DNA from: Paraburkholderia gardini
GTDB taxonomy: Bacteria; Pseudomonadota; Gammaproteobacteria; Burkholderiales; Burkholderiaceae
Assembly: GCF_907164575.1 (NCBI RefSeq)
Contig: NZ_CAJQYY010000007.1
Coordinates: forward strand, 124,001 to 188,000
Length of the DNA stretch: 64,000 bases
Direction of reading: 5' to 3'
Shown: positions 26,749-35,893 of the stretch, one piece after another
Position numbering within the stretch: position 1 is the stretch's first letter
Layout of the letters: each line of letters opens with the position of its first letter
Made by a program: the position numbers and the translations under genes
The notes under the pieces: generated by a model
Database searches by the model: none
The model's input: the letters and a program-made list of their open reading frames with translations, nothing else
What the model was told of the DNA's origin: nothing

Positions 26749-27765
26749 ATGAATATCAAGAAGGCCATCGACCGCGTACCTGGCGGCCTGATGCTGGTGC
26801 CGCTGCTGCTGGGCGCCTGTGTTCACACCTTCGCGCCGGGCGCCGGGAAGTACTTCGGGTCCTTCACGAATGGACTGATTGCCGGCACCGTGCCGATTCT
26901 GGCGGTGTGGTTCTTCTGCATGGGCGCGACCATCAATCTGCGGGCGACCGGTGTGGTCCTGCGCAAGTCGGGCACACTGCTCGTGACGAAAATGATCGTT
27001 GCATGGATAGCGACGATTGTCGCTTCGCACTTCATTCCGGTAGACGGCGTGAAGGCGGGGCTTTTCGCAGGCCTCTCGATACTCGCGATCACGACCTCGA
27101 TGGACATGACCAACGGCGGTCTTTACGCCGCCGTGATGCAGCAATACGGCACGCGGGAAGAGGCGGGTGCGTTCGTGCTGATGTCGGTCGAATCGGGGCC
27201 GCTCATCAGCATGCTGATTCTCGGCGCGACCGGCGTCGCGTTCTTCGAGCCGCGGCTTTTTGCCGGCGCGGTGCTGCCGTTTGTCGTGGGCTTCGTGCTC
27301 GGCAATCTCGACCGCGATCTGCGCGACCTGTTTGGCCGCTGCGTGCATCCGCTGATTCCGTTCTTCGGCTTTGCGCTTGGCAACGGCATCGACCTGCACG
27401 TGATCGCCACGAGCGGACTGCCGGGCGTCCTGATCGGCTTCGGCGTAATCGTCGTGACGGGCATTCCGCTTATCCTGGCTGACCGCTGGATCGCGGGCGG
27501 CAACGGAGCGGCGGGACTCGCGGCGTCGTCGACGGCGGGAGCGGCGGTGGCGAATCCGGCGATCATCGGCGAGATGATTCCGCGCTTCAAGCCGCTGGTG
27601 CCGGCCGCAACGGCGATGGTGGCGACGGCCTGCCTCGTGACCGCTATTCTCGTGCCGATTCTCACGGCGCTATGGGTGCGCAGGTTTCAACCGCGCGACG
27701 CATCGCGCGAGGAGATCGAGGATGCGACCGCACAACCGCTGAACGAGCGCGACGTTCACGTGTGA
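26749..27765 (+). CDS. kdgT: 2-keto-3-deoxygluconate permease KdgT
   Basis: 338 residues from ATG 26749 (GGAGGAGGC ribosome site). About ten membrane helices; [30 protein letters not shown] at the start (first part only [16 protein letters not shown] is needed to recognise it) and [17 protein letters not shown] near the end match the KdgT family. It imports 2-keto-3-deoxygluconate with H+. Divergent from kduI and under the GGAACATCGTTCC operator; followed by a strong hairpin terminator. Kinase and aldolase (kdgK, kdgA) for the next steps are not in this window. Confidence 0.94.
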   Translation: MNIKKAIDRVPGGLMLVPLLLGACVHTFAPGAGKYFGSFTNGLIAGTVPILAVWFFCMGATINLRATGVVLRKSGTLLVTKMIVAWIATIVASHFIPVDGVKAGLFAGLSILAITTSMDMTNGGLYAAVMQQYGTREEAGAFVLMSVESGPLISMLILGATGVAFFEPRLFAGAVLPFVVGFVLGNLDRDLRDLFGRCVHPLIPFFGFALGNGIDLHVIATSGLPGVLIGFGVIVVTGIPLILADRWIAGGNGAAGLAASSTAGAAVANPAIIGEMIPRFKPLVPAATAMVATACLVTAILVPILTALWVRRFQPRDASREEIEDATAQPLNERDVHV

Positions 27766-27809
27766 CGTAAATAGAAGCTTCCGCACGTGGCCAAAGAGTG
27801 ACTAAAGAC

Positions 27810-27849
27810 ACGCCCGCTGTGTGAGATTGCATCACGCAGCGGGCGTTTT
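27810..27849 (+). terminator. Rho-independent terminator after kdgT
   Basis: CGCCCGCTG and CAGCGGGCG form a 9-bp GC-rich stem extended by TGA/TCA pairs around GATTGCA, followed by TTTT at 27846-27849. It is 45 bases after the kdgT stop codon. Confidence 0.8.
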
Positions 27850-27973
27850 GCGTTCTGGTTCTGTTCCCGATCGATCGTGTGATCTGGACCAAACCGCTGA
27901 TCCATTGATAGTCCACGGCCGCACGCAGGGTCCCACGCGCTGCGTTTCGAATGCGTACGGTGCCGCCGCGGTC

Positions 27974-28066
27974 TCAGTTGGCCAGCATCTCGATCACGCT
28001 GACGATGAATGCGAACACGCTGATACAGCCACCGAGGGTGACCGCGCCTTGCATGAAAGGTGACAT
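27974..28066 (-). CDS. very small predicted membrane peptide (30 aa)
   Basis: ATG 28066 to TGA 27974, with a GGAG site about nine bases upstream. The peptide has a short MSPFMQGAVTLGG start, then a hydrophobic span ISVFAFIVSVIEML, ending AN. One membrane helix is expected. I do not recognise a family. Small size makes chance possible; support comes from the ribosome site and a clean helix. The stretch 28067-28323 around it holds no other gene that I can support. Confidence 0.45.
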   Translation of the reverse strand: MSPFMQGAVTLGGCISVFAFIVSVIEMLAN

Positions 28067-28323
28067 ACGCTGCTCCGTTGAGGTGAAGGACCGCCCATAT
28101 TAAATCTCAACAGAAAGGAAAAAGAAAGGTTTGGTCGACTGACCTGCTGCTTTTCTCCGGCGGCATCCGAAGCCAACCCGATGCGCAACCGCGCCGGTTC
28201 GACCGGAAAACCGCGCTGGCCAGTTTGCCAGGCACATCACCTGCTGCGTCATGAGTGCCCACGTGACCGCCATCCGCTTGCGTTTCCGCGTTCGTGGCAG
28301 TGCTTTCGACGAAGGAGGATTTC

Positions 28324-28632
28324 ATGAGCAGCACGCTAGATTCCGATAACGATTTGCCCGAACCGGACGTGCCGGGACGGGATACCGGCGCCCTCGGCCC
28401 TGGCGATTCGTCCGATAGCGGAAGCGATGTCGCGGGTGCGAAACGCCACGATTTCGACCGCGACACGGAGTTGGACAATCATGCGCTCGAAACCGGCGCC
28501 GAGGAGGCGCGGAGCGACACCGATCGCGCCGGCACGGGCGAGCGCGCTGCGGCGGACGGCGACGAAACGTTGCGCCCGGACGAAGACGTCCTGCCTGACA
28601 GGATCGACGACGTCGATGCCGACGCGCCGTAG
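28324..28632 (+). CDS. acidic low-complexity protein
   Basis: 102 residues from ATG 28324 with GAAGGAGG upstream. Very rich in Asp, Glu, Gly, Ala and Ser (MSSTLDSDNDLPEPDVPGRD, GPGDSSDSGSDVAG); strongly acidic, probably disordered. I recall similar short DNDLPEP...GPGDSSDSGSD proteins in Burkholderia genomes, without known function. No domain, signal or membrane helix. Confidence 0.75.
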   Translation: MSSTLDSDNDLPEPDVPGRDTGALGPGDSSDSGSDVAGAKRHDFDRDTELDNHALETGAEEARSDTDRAGTGERAAADGDETLRPDEDVLPDRIDDVDADAP

Positions 28633-28723
28633 TTGCAGGCGCCGACAGCTCCGGCGAAGCAGCGTGGCGATTCCTCCAGCGGCGTTGGCCGACTCGCCCT
28701 TTCCGGGGGCCGCCATTCGTGCG

Positions 28724-28876
28724 CTACTTCCGGCTCTTCTTCGGAATCTTCGCGCCCGACTTGCGCGCCTCGTTGAGCGCGATCGCTACAGCCTGCTTCT
28801 GCGATTTTCCCTGTTTGATCCCGGTTTTGATGTTCTTCGAGACCGCTTCGCGCGATTTTCCTTTACTGAGCGGCAT
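28724..28876 (-). CDS. small basic KGKS-type conserved protein
   Basis: 50 residues from ATG 28876 (AAGGAGAAGGAC upstream). Sequence begins MPLSKGKSREAVSKNIKTGI and continues with GKSQKQAVAIALNEARKSG and a Lys-rich end. Such short proteins with SKNI..LI..GK...QAVAIAL are widespread in proteobacteria and of unknown function; high Lys content suggests nucleic-acid or phosphate contact. The longer open frame upstream is not supported. Confidence 0.8.
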   Translation of the reverse strand: MPLSKGKSREAVSKNIKTGIKQGKSQKQAVAIALNEARKSGAKIPKKSRK

Positions 28877-29423
28877 GTCCTTCTCCTTTGAAGTATTCCG
28901 GTTCGCCGGGGCTTGCCGTGCTACACAGTCCCCAACGCATTCACCGCCGACGTCGAATACGCGGCGGGCGAGCGGTACGAAAGCAAGCATTGGCCGTGCC
29001 CGCAACAGAACCCGTGTGTACGCGAAAAGCGGTTGTTGATTTTTTAGCTCACGCAAAGGGATATCGCGGCCGCTGCACAGACAAGATCACCGCGCGCCCA
29101 AAGCGCGAATCTTCTTTCAACCACGACGCGTAAGAAATGCAACCTGTGATGGCGATGGTTCGTCCTGGTGCCATGCATCGCAGCGCTTTTCGTGCGTGCG
29201 CATTCTCGCGCACCGGAACACGGCTTGCTCCCACTTCAGCAAGCAAAAGAACGCATTTCGAGCCGGCGAACCCGTAGGCGAGGGACGCCACGTCCCCGCG
29301 TATGCGCCCCCCGCGAGGAGTAGGGCCCCGGCATCCAGAGGATGCCGACCATTGCCGCGTATGCAGCGGTGCCTGTCGCGCCTGCGCGCAGGCAGGCCGC
29401 GCGATGTGACAGGAGAACCAGCT
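28877..29423. other. 547-base stretch without a supported gene
   Basis: Several open frames run across it but none has codon usage, ribosome site or family pattern that convinces me. A T6 run (29038-29044) follows AAGCGGTTGTTGA and is the only terminator-like hint. Base composition is somewhat less GC-rich than the neighbours around 29030-29160. Confidence 0.4.
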
Positions 29424-29696
29424 GTGTGGCAAGTCGAGGTTGCGGCAATGCTGCTTGCGGCAGTCGTTTGCTATGTGCACTACGAAATCCCGCGCTTCAC
29501 GCTCGGGTTTGCCAGGCGCGCAACAGCGCATGGCGTTCTGCTCACGGTCGGCCTCGCGTTTGGGGCCACCTGCGCATGGTTGCCGGCCAGACCCCTGCCG
29601 TCATGGCTCGCATTCGCGGCAGGTTTCGGACTGGTTCATCTGCCGGCCGGCGCGATCCTGCTAGTCAAACGGATGCGGGGGTCGACGATGTCGTGA
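29424..29696 (+). CDS. small membrane protein (90 aa)
   Basis: GTG 29424 with AGGAG eight bases upstream; the same frame is open further left but without start or family support. The protein VWQVEVAAMLLAAVVCYVHY... has three hydrophobic spans (about 4-18, 33-50, 59-78) and a basic end KRMRGSTMS. I do not recognise the family. It is convergent with the topoisomerase IB gene 17 bases downstream. Confidence 0.6.
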   Translation: MWQVEVAAMLLAAVVCYVHYEIPRFTLGFARRATAHGVLLTVGLAFGATCAWLPARPLPSWLAFAAGFGLVHLPAGAILLVKRMRGSTMS

Positions 29697-29713
29697 TCGG
29701 AATGATCCACGGC

Positions 29714-31012
29714 TTAACGAGCCTGCCTCACCGCATGCGAGCACGCCACGCGGCCCGCGCTGGATGCGCGGCGCGGCGTTTGCGCACCGGACCCGGTCGC
29801 GGATTTCGCAACGCTCGCCTTGCGCGCCGAACGGGACTTCTTGAGTAATGTTGTCAGCGAGCCTTCGATCCCGCCGTGCATCGCGGAGTCGCCCGTCTTG
29901 CAGCCACTGGCTGCCGCACGACGCGCGAGCTTCGCGGCACGCCGGGCCGTCCGTGCCAGCAGCGCGGCAAACGCCGCTTCATCCACTTTCAGGCCGCGGC
30001 GTGCCTGCCTGGACGGCAAGTCCTGCAATTCATCCGCTTCGAACGCGCTGATCACGGCCGGGTGTATGTAGCAGCGCCGGCACACCGCTGGTGTATTGCG
30101 TAGCAACGTCGCCACCTCCCTGATTGTCGCGACGACATGCCGGTGTGCTTCCGCCGCGCTACTGCACATCAGGCGCCGCAGCACCGCCAGTGCATAGACG
30201 CTGCCCGCCCATGTCCGGTAGTCCTTCGCGGTGAGGTCCGCATCGCTCGCGCGGCGCAGGTAGTCGTTGATGTCGCCCGAGCCGATCGTGCGGCGCGTGC
30301 CGTCCTCGTCGAGATACTGGAACAGATCGTGGCCCGGCAAATCGGCGCAGCGCCGCACGATGCCTCTGACGCGGGGATGATCCACCGCGACATCGTGCTC
30401 GATGCCGCTCTTGCCGCGAAACTTCAGGCGCAACTGGCCCGCTTCGATCTTCACATGCTTCTTGCGCAGTGTCGTCAGACCGTACGACTGGTTATCGCGC
30501 GCGTATTCGACGCTGCCGACGCGAATGAGCGTCGTGTCGAGCAACTGCACGATCGCGGCGATGACCTTGTCGCAAGGCATGCCTGGCAACTTCAGATCGC
30601 GCGCGACGCGCGCGCGGATCTTCGGCAACGCGCGGCCAAACGCGGCCATGCGCTCGTATTTGTCGGCGTCGCGTATCTCGCGCCAGCGCGGGTGATAGCG
30701 GTACTGCTTGCGACCACGCGCGTCACGGCCGGTCGCCTGCAGATGACCTCGGGCGTCCGCGCAGATCCATACGTCTTCGTAAGCGGGCGGAATCGCCAGC
30801 GCGTCGATGCGGGCGATTTCATCGGCGTCGTCGATGCGTCTGCCTGCCGCGTCGAAGTACGCGAAACTGTCCTTTTCCCGTTTGCGGGAGTAGCCGGGAT
30901 GCGTGTCGTCCGTGTACCGCAGACCCGGCGCAATCGTGCCGGAATTGAATGGCCGGGAGGCGTCGTCTATGCGGTGCCGGGTTGGGTGAACGGGATGAGT
31001 TGGGGCTGCCAT
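29714..31012 (-). CDS. type IB DNA topoisomerase (poxvirus-like)
   Basis: 432 residues from ATG 31012. N-terminal domain with LRYTDDTHPGYSRKREKDSF and IPPAYEDVWICADARGHLQATGRD, catalytic domain with RVGSVEYARDNQSYGLTTLR, SGIEHDVAVDHPRV and the nucleophile Tyr in CRRCYIHPAVISAF. It relaxes supercoils through a 3'-phosphotyrosine intermediate. The last ~90 residues are a Lys/Arg/Ala/Ser-rich tail, longer than usual, likely for DNA contact. Monocistronic and convergent with the small membrane gene. Confidence 0.94.
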   Translation of the reverse strand: MAAPTHPVHPTRHRIDDASRPFNSGTIAPGLRYTDDTHPGYSRKREKDSFAYFDAAGRRIDDADEIARIDALAIPPAYEDVWICADARGHLQATGRDARGRKQYRYHPRWREIRDADKYERMAAFGRALPKIRARVARDLKLPGMPCDKVIAAIVQLLDTTLIRVGSVEYARDNQSYGLTTLRKKHVKIEAGQLRLKFRGKSGIEHDVAVDHPRVRGIVRRCADLPGHDLFQYLDEDGTRRTIGSGDINDYLRRASDADLTAKDYRTWAGSVYALAVLRRLMCSSAAEAHRHVVATIREVATLLRNTPAVCRRCYIHPAVISAFEADELQDLPSRQARRGLKVDEAAFAALLARTARRAAKLARRAAASGCKTGDSAMHGGIEGSLTTLLKKSRSARKASVAKSATGSGAQTPRRASSAGRVACSHAVRQAR

Positions 31013-31216
31013 TGTTATCGATAAAAATTTCAGCGGACAGGGTGCGGGTTGCGCCAGTCGCAGGGCTATGAGCAAGACCGATGCCCGATGCGTGTTCCGC
31101 TTTGCAAGGGTTGTAGCAAACCGGTGGCATACGGGCACGAGGGATGCTCAATAGCCAGTCAACCGGGTCGCCTTCGGCGTATTCGAACGGATGGAGAACT
31201 TCCCATGGAGGACAAG

Positions 31217-31771
31217 ATGGCCAATGAACTTGCAGGCTGCAAGGTAGCGGTGCTCGCGGTTGACGGTTTCGAGCAGGCTGAGCTGCTCGAACCGAAACGC
31301 GCGCTAACGGAAGCTGGGGCGGAAGTGCACGTGGTCTCGGCGAAACCAGGCAAGATTCAGGGCTTCAGGCACGTCGACAAAGGCGAGACGGTCGACGTGG
31401 ACGCAACCTTCGACAAGGTTCGTCCCGACGACTACGACGCTGTCGTGTTGCCCGGCGGCGTGATCAACGGCGATGCGATCCGGTTGATTCCCGAAGCGCA
31501 GGCGTTCGTGCGAGCTGTCGATGGCGCGAAGAAACCTGTGGCGGTGATTTGTCATGGCGGCTGGCTGCCGGTTTCGGCTGGCATCGTCAAGGGGCACACG
31601 ATGACGAGCTGGCCCAGCTTGCAGGACGACATCCGCAACGCCGGCGGCACATGGATCGACAAGCAGGTCGTCGAGGACGGCAACTTCATCACAAGCCGCA
31701 AGCCGGACGATCTTCCCGCTTTCAACAAGAAGCTGATCGCTCAACTGGCGAGCCATCGTCGGAGTGCGTGA
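31217..31771 (+). CDS. DJ-1/PfpI-family protein
   Basis: 184 residues from ATG 31217 (GGAGG six bases upstream, itself inside the alternative start ATG 31205). Alpha/beta fold with AVLAVDGFEQAELLEP at the start, YDAVVLPGGV and the nucleophile elbow VICHGGWLPV with the reactive Cys. The family includes glyoxalase/deglycase-type stress proteins and PfpI-type peptidases; TSWPSLQDDIRNAGG matches the general-stress YhbO/PfpI branch. Likely a soluble stress protein. Confidence 0.92.
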   Translation: MANELAGCKVAVLAVDGFEQAELLEPKRALTEAGAEVHVVSAKPGKIQGFRHVDKGETVDVDATFDKVRPDDYDAVVLPGGVINGDAIRLIPEAQAFVRAVDGAKKPVAVICHGGWLPVSAGIVKGHTMTSWPSLQDDIRNAGGTWIDKQVVEDGNFITSRKPDDLPAFNKKLIAQLASHRRSA

Positions 31772-31873
31772 CATGTGCGCGGGGCTGGCGTCGCTCGCAC
31801 GTGAACCCATGGCGCGCGGAGACGAATAACACCCGCCGCTCGCATCCGGTCGAAAAGTCTGGAGATTGTCCGG

Positions 31874-32509
31874 TTAGCGCGCGACGATGGATGTGGCGAT
31901 CCGGTCGGCCAGCTGTCCGAGTATCTGACTCAGTGCAGCCGCTTGCGCCGCCGCGTCGCGCCCCGCCATCGTGGACCTGAGTGTCGCCTGTTGCGTCAGG
32001 TTCACGCGGGCAGGGTGCCCCGACAACAATGTCCAGGCCGCCTGCAACGTCAATGTCCCGCTTGCATCGGCCTCGCAGGTCAGCACTGTGACCACCAGTG
32101 TGCGCGTCCCAGGCGGTGCCGGCGCATCCGGCAGGACGAAGGAACCCGCGGGCAAACGCGTCGCCAGGTCCTGTGCAAGCGTGCGACGCATCATCTGCGC
32201 GAGTGGGGCGCCCCACCGCTCGGTTTCGTTAACCGCCAGACGGTTCGGCGAAACCTGCGTGACGACCTCGAGCCGATCGAGCTCGGCGGGAATGTGCACG
32301 GCGGTCAACTGAACCGGCTGTACTGGAGCGGTTGCGAGCGGCGCGGCCAGCGGCGCCGCGTTCAGCGTGACATAGCGCATGGGCGGACCCTGCCCGCACC
32401 CGCTCATGATTGTCCCGATCAGGGCGACGACCGTCGCTGTCAGCGGGACGGTCGCTGTCTCAAGTGCGGCGCGCGCGCGGCGGATCGGGTTCGAGGGTCT
32501 GCGCGTCAT
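31874..32509 (-). CDS. pqiC: PqiC-type MCE-pathway lipoprotein (set 1)
   Basis: 211 residues. Basic N-terminus then membrane span and lipobox MSGC, followed by an ABC-transport auxiliary lipoprotein domain: YVTLNAAP, IPAELDRLEVVTQVSPNRLAVNETERW. PqiC is an outer-membrane lipoprotein that anchors the PqiB tunnel for lipid movement across the periplasm. ATG overlaps the pqiB stop by ATGA, showing translational coupling. Last gene of the first pqiABC operon. Confidence 0.88.
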   Translation of the reverse strand: MTRRPSNPIRRARAALETATVPLTATVVALIGTIMSGCGQGPPMRYVTLNAAPLAAPLATAPVQPVQLTAVHIPAELDRLEVVTQVSPNRLAVNETERWGAPLAQMMRRTLAQDLATRLPAGSFVLPDAPAPPGTRTLVVTVLTCEADASGTLTLQAAWTLLSGHPARVNLTQQATLRSTMAGRDAAAQAAALSQILGQLADRIATSIVAR

Positions 32510-33798
32510 GGTTTCTCCTCCTGTCTGCCCCGAATGAGCGCTTCCGGATGGCGATCGAGATAGTCGGCGAGCGCCCGGATCGAGCGTGCGGTATCGGTGA
32601 GTTCACGCAAGGCCGCAGGCAGATCGTTCTGGCTTGTCGCGTCACCCCCCAGTGTGTGATTTGCCGCGGTGACGGCCTGATCGGCCGCGTTCGCCGTCTC
32701 GCGCAATTGCGCGACGAGCGGGCCGATTTGCGGCGACACCTGCTGTAACGTGCGGTCGATCTGCGTCACGGCGCGGTCGATGTGCGTGAGACTGTCCTTG
32801 ATCTGCGGCGACGAACTCAGCGCGTTGACCCGCGCCGCGATGCTGCGCACCTGTTCGCCGGTTTCCTTGATCGGAAGACCGTTGATCTTCCTGATAACCT
32901 GATCTGCTCCGGACGCGATGGCGTCGAGGTCCGAAGACGCGACGCTGGGAATTACCGGCATGCCGTTTTCAGCGGTGAGCGTCGCGCCCGGCGCATCGGT
33001 CACGAAGTCGAGGGTGACCTTGCGCGGACCAACGAGAGGCGGGTTCTGCGCGAGACGCGCACGCAATCCTTGCGCGATGAGTCGCTTGAGCATGCCATCG
33101 ACGAGCGGCCGCCAGTCGCCGCTGGCCGGCGGCGCGCCGCTGATGCCGAGCGCGAGCGGGTCGAGCGCGATTTCCACCGGCGTGCTCAGCGTGCCCGTGT
33201 CCGCGTTGTAGTTGAGGTGCACGCGGGTGACGGTACCCACATGAAAACCGCGCAGTTCCACGGCGGCGCCCTCGTCGAGCGCTCCGACGGCGCCGTCGAA
33301 CCGCACGACGTACGTGACGATCGGGCCGTGCCGCGCAGGCAGCGCAGGTCGACGATCGGCGCCGTCGAAGTGGTTGGCGGGCTGGCCGGGTCCCGGCTCC
33401 ATGACGATTTCAGGCCCGGCAACCAGCGCCTTGAGCGACGACAGGTCGCTAAAATCGGGCTGTGCACCGCGCAGGAAAAACTTCGTCCCGCTGCGCAGAT
33501 ATTTTTTTTCGGCGCTGTCTATCCTGAGCTTTGCGTCAACGTGCTGCCCATCGGGCTCGAGCGCGACGTCCGAGACGCTGCCCACCTTCACGCCGCGCAG
33601 CATGACGCTGGTATCGTCGGGCTTCATGCCGTAGGCATTCGCGAACGTCACGGTGACCGTCTCGCCGCCATGAACCAGCGCACGAAGGCCGAGCCATCCC
33701 GCCACGCCTAATGCGGCGATCGGCACCGACCAGATCCAGCCCGGCCACGCGCTGCGCCGCACCTCGGCCTGCGTGCGCCGCGGGCGTGTGCTACTCAC
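32506..33798 (-). CDS. pqiB: PqiB-type MCE-domain protein (set 1)
   Basis: 430 residues from GTG 33798, which overlaps the pqiA stop (GTGA); the open frame extends to 34329 but that part lies inside pqiA and is not family-like. One membrane helix (about 18-38), then two MCE domains (TVTFANAYGMKPDDTSVMLRG and VVRFDGAVGALDEGAAVELRG) and a long C-terminal coiled coil ending ALADYLDRHPEALIRG. Two MCE domains is one fewer than classical PqiB. It forms a periplasmic tunnel for lipids. Confidence 0.9.
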   Translation of the reverse strand: MSSTRPRRTQAEVRRSAWPGWIWSVPIAALGVAGWLGLRALVHGGETVTVTFANAYGMKPDDTSVMLRGVKVGSVSDVALEPDGQHVDAKLRIDSAEKKYLRSGTKFFLRGAQPDFSDLSSLKALVAGPEIVMEPGPGQPANHFDGADRRPALPARHGPIVTYVVRFDGAVGALDEGAAVELRGFHVGTVTRVHLNYNADTGTLSTPVEIALDPLALGISGAPPASGDWRPLVDGMLKRLIAQGLRARLAQNPPLVGPRKVTLDFVTDAPGATLTAENGMPVIPSVASSDLDAIASGADQVIRKINGLPIKETGEQVRSIAARVNALSSSPQIKDSLTHIDRAVTQIDRTLQQVSPQIGPLVAQLRETANAADQAVTAANHTLGGDATSQNDLPAALRELTDTARSIRALADYLDRHPEALIRGRQEEKP

Positions 33799-35000
33799 GA
33801 CCGTCTCCTGATACGGACGTCCCACATCATCCGCGGGTCGAACGCCCGCGAAGCCGCCATCGTCAGGAACACGACGAGCGCGAACGCCGTCGCGCCCATC
33901 GCGGGCCGTGACGAGGCGAGACCATCGAAGTGGATCAACGGGACAAAGGCTGCGATCGTAAAGACGTCGACGTTCGACCATCGTCCGAGTTCGTCGATCC
34001 ATCGGTACAGATGCGCTTTCAAACGTAAATGCCGGCGCGATCGCTGCTTGACGGAGATGATGAACCACGCCATGCCGAAGATTTTTGCCACCGGTATGAC
34101 AATGCTCGTGCAGAAGATGAGAATGCCGAATGGCCACAGGCCTGCATGAAACAGCTGGTACACGCCATCGACAATCCGGTGAGGCACATCCTTGCCGAGC
34201 TGTGTCGAGAAGGTCATCGGATAGAGGTTCGCGGGCAGCGTCAGCACGAGCGCCGCGAGCGAAAGGGCGCCTGCCCGCACGACCGCGTCCGGTTTGCGTA
34301 CACGCAGTTTCAGTCCGCAGCGCGCGCACGGCTCGCCCTCACGCGAGGCCGGCTCGACAAGGTCGCACACCGGGCAGGAGAGCACCGGTTCGTCTTTTGT
34401 CAGCCGCTGTTCAGCGGTGATTGCACGCCAGACGGTCCGCCGGTCGAGCGATGCGCGCGTGAGCATCGACATCAGCGCCGCGACGATGAAGCAATAGCCG
34501 CCTGCGCCGATCGTGCCGGTCAGGTTCTGCGTCACGCGCGCATATCCGACGAAGCAGCCAACCAGATACACGTCGGGCATGGCCCAGATGTCGAGCCAGA
34601 GTGTCCAGCGAAAGAGGGCGCCGATGCCCTTGAAACGCCATCCGAACCGGACTGCGCCCAGCACGAGTGCGAGACCGCCAAAACGCACGAACGGCAGAAC
34701 AATGCCGAACATTCCCAGCAGCAGTGCGAGGATCACCCAACCCCCATTCCACATTGCCACGATGCCTGACGAAAGTACTGACGAGCGCTCCGCGCCCAGC
34801 ATTCCGACCGTCATCAGGGGCGCCACGTTGGCTGGAAAGAGAAGCACGAATGTGCTCGACGCGCAGGCCAATGCCGCATTCAGGCTACGGCCGCTGCGAC
34901 GCTCCAGCGGATAGTGGCAGACACGGCAACGTGCGAGGGCACGCGCGGCAAGCGGCGGGATGTCCTCGAGCGCGCCGCATTCGGGGCAGCCGATCGTCAT
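33795..35000 (-). CDS. pqiA: PqiA-type membrane protein (set 1)
   Basis: 401 residues. Two repeated halves, each beginning with a zinc-ribbon pair: CPECG...CRVCH near the N-terminus and CPVCD...CARCG near residue 215, followed by four membrane helices each. YGxx-like LPANLYPMTFSTQLG and ANVAPLMTVGMLG are the PqiA repeats. It is the inner-membrane partner of PqiB. First gene of the operon; a ~280-base region (35001-35281) upstream probably holds its promoter. Confidence 0.92.
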   Translation of the reverse strand: MTIGCPECGALEDIPPLAARALARCRVCHYPLERRSGRSLNAALACASSTFVLLFPANVAPLMTVGMLGAERSSVLSSGIVAMWNGGWVILALLLGMFGIVLPFVRFGGLALVLGAVRFGWRFKGIGALFRWTLWLDIWAMPDVYLVGCFVGYARVTQNLTGTIGAGGYCFIVAALMSMLTRASLDRRTVWRAITAEQRLTKDEPVLSCPVCDLVEPASREGEPCARCGLKLRVRKPDAVVRAGALSLAALVLTLPANLYPMTFSTQLGKDVPHRIVDGVYQLFHAGLWPFGILIFCTSIVIPVAKIFGMAWFIISVKQRSRRHLRLKAHLYRWIDELGRWSNVDVFTIAAFVPLIHFDGLASSRPAMGATAFALVVFLTMAASRAFDPRMMWDVRIRRRS

Positions 35001-35281
35001 GGCGTTTTTTCGTTCGTCTGGTCAGTGGTTCACTCTCACTAGCATCGTTCGTTCCCGTCGACCGTGGTTTCCCAAGGCCCCGGCCGTGGTCCGGATTACG
35101 TCGTTTCTCCCGGGGCCGGCATCACGCGATTCCGCCAACCTGCCGCGCGCGGATTTATATCGCGTTGAGATATAAGGCACATCGCTTGCTCGCTAGCAGA
35201 TGAACTCAAGCAAGGAAAATGCCTCATCACCGTTGCCGCGCGATGTTCAGATTCGGACGCAATACGCGTCGGGGATCCGCG

Positions 35282-35836
35282 TTATTCAAGTAGCGGTGTT
35301 CGAGAGAAATCCGCACCACGCCCCCGCGACGCACGGAGGAGAAGAACAGGTATGCCGCGTGAGCCGCTCAAACAAGGTTGGCGCGCTCCCGAACGAGCCG
35401 CGAGCCGCCCGGCAAGCTGCTCGTGAATACCGCGATGCTGTGTATCGCCAGACGCCACGACGACCGGCGGTGCCGCCATCCCCGTGCCGCTGCAAAAGTT
35501 GATAACCCAACGTTCGCCGCACAGACCTGGAGTGAGGTTCAGCAACGAATCGATGGCGCGCCATTTGAACGCAATCGATGTCGGCACCGGCACGCGAAAC
35601 TCGTCCTGGATGGAGCGATCGCGCTCATGGCGGCAACGGATGTCGAGGACCCGCACGCCATGGTGCAACTGGTCGTCGAGCGTCGCATGTTGCGTGCGCA
35701 CGAGCCGGTCATCGACTGTCCAGGCGCAGGTGTCGTGGCTGCCCGGCAAGGTCAGTGCGGAAAGCAGCCGGTAGCCATCGATTGCCGACATCCAGTCAGC
35801 CGGCGAAACGCCGGGATCGGTCAGGGCAGGGCGCAA
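35282..35836 (-). pseudogene. internally deleted phosphatidylinositol-specific phospholipase C gene
   Basis: The N-terminal part (WMSAIDGYRLLSALTLPGSHDTCAW, recognisable by the LPGSHDT catalytic His motif, and HGVRVLDIRCR) is joined directly to IQDEFRVPV, FKWRAIDSLL and WVINFCSGTGM, which belong near the end of the X domain. About 100 residues that normally lie between, including the second catalytic His and other active-site residues, are missing. After FCSGTGM the sequence loses similarity (frameshift). Intact bacterial PI-PLCs have about 300 residues. It cannot be active. Confidence 0.75.
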
Positions 35837-35893
35837 GAAAACCTCTGAATAAGCAAAGCGTCTGCTGCAGCAGCGACATGGGGCTGGAGCACG

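Noticed and set aside
27886..27897. GGACCAAACCGC as an eighth box
   Set aside because: Only the left half matches; the GTCC half and the TAT after it are missing and no gene follows in that direction.
33799..34329. N-terminal extension of the set 1 PqiB frame
   Set aside because: It lies inside pqiA and is not MCE-like; GTG 33798 gives the usual overlap start.
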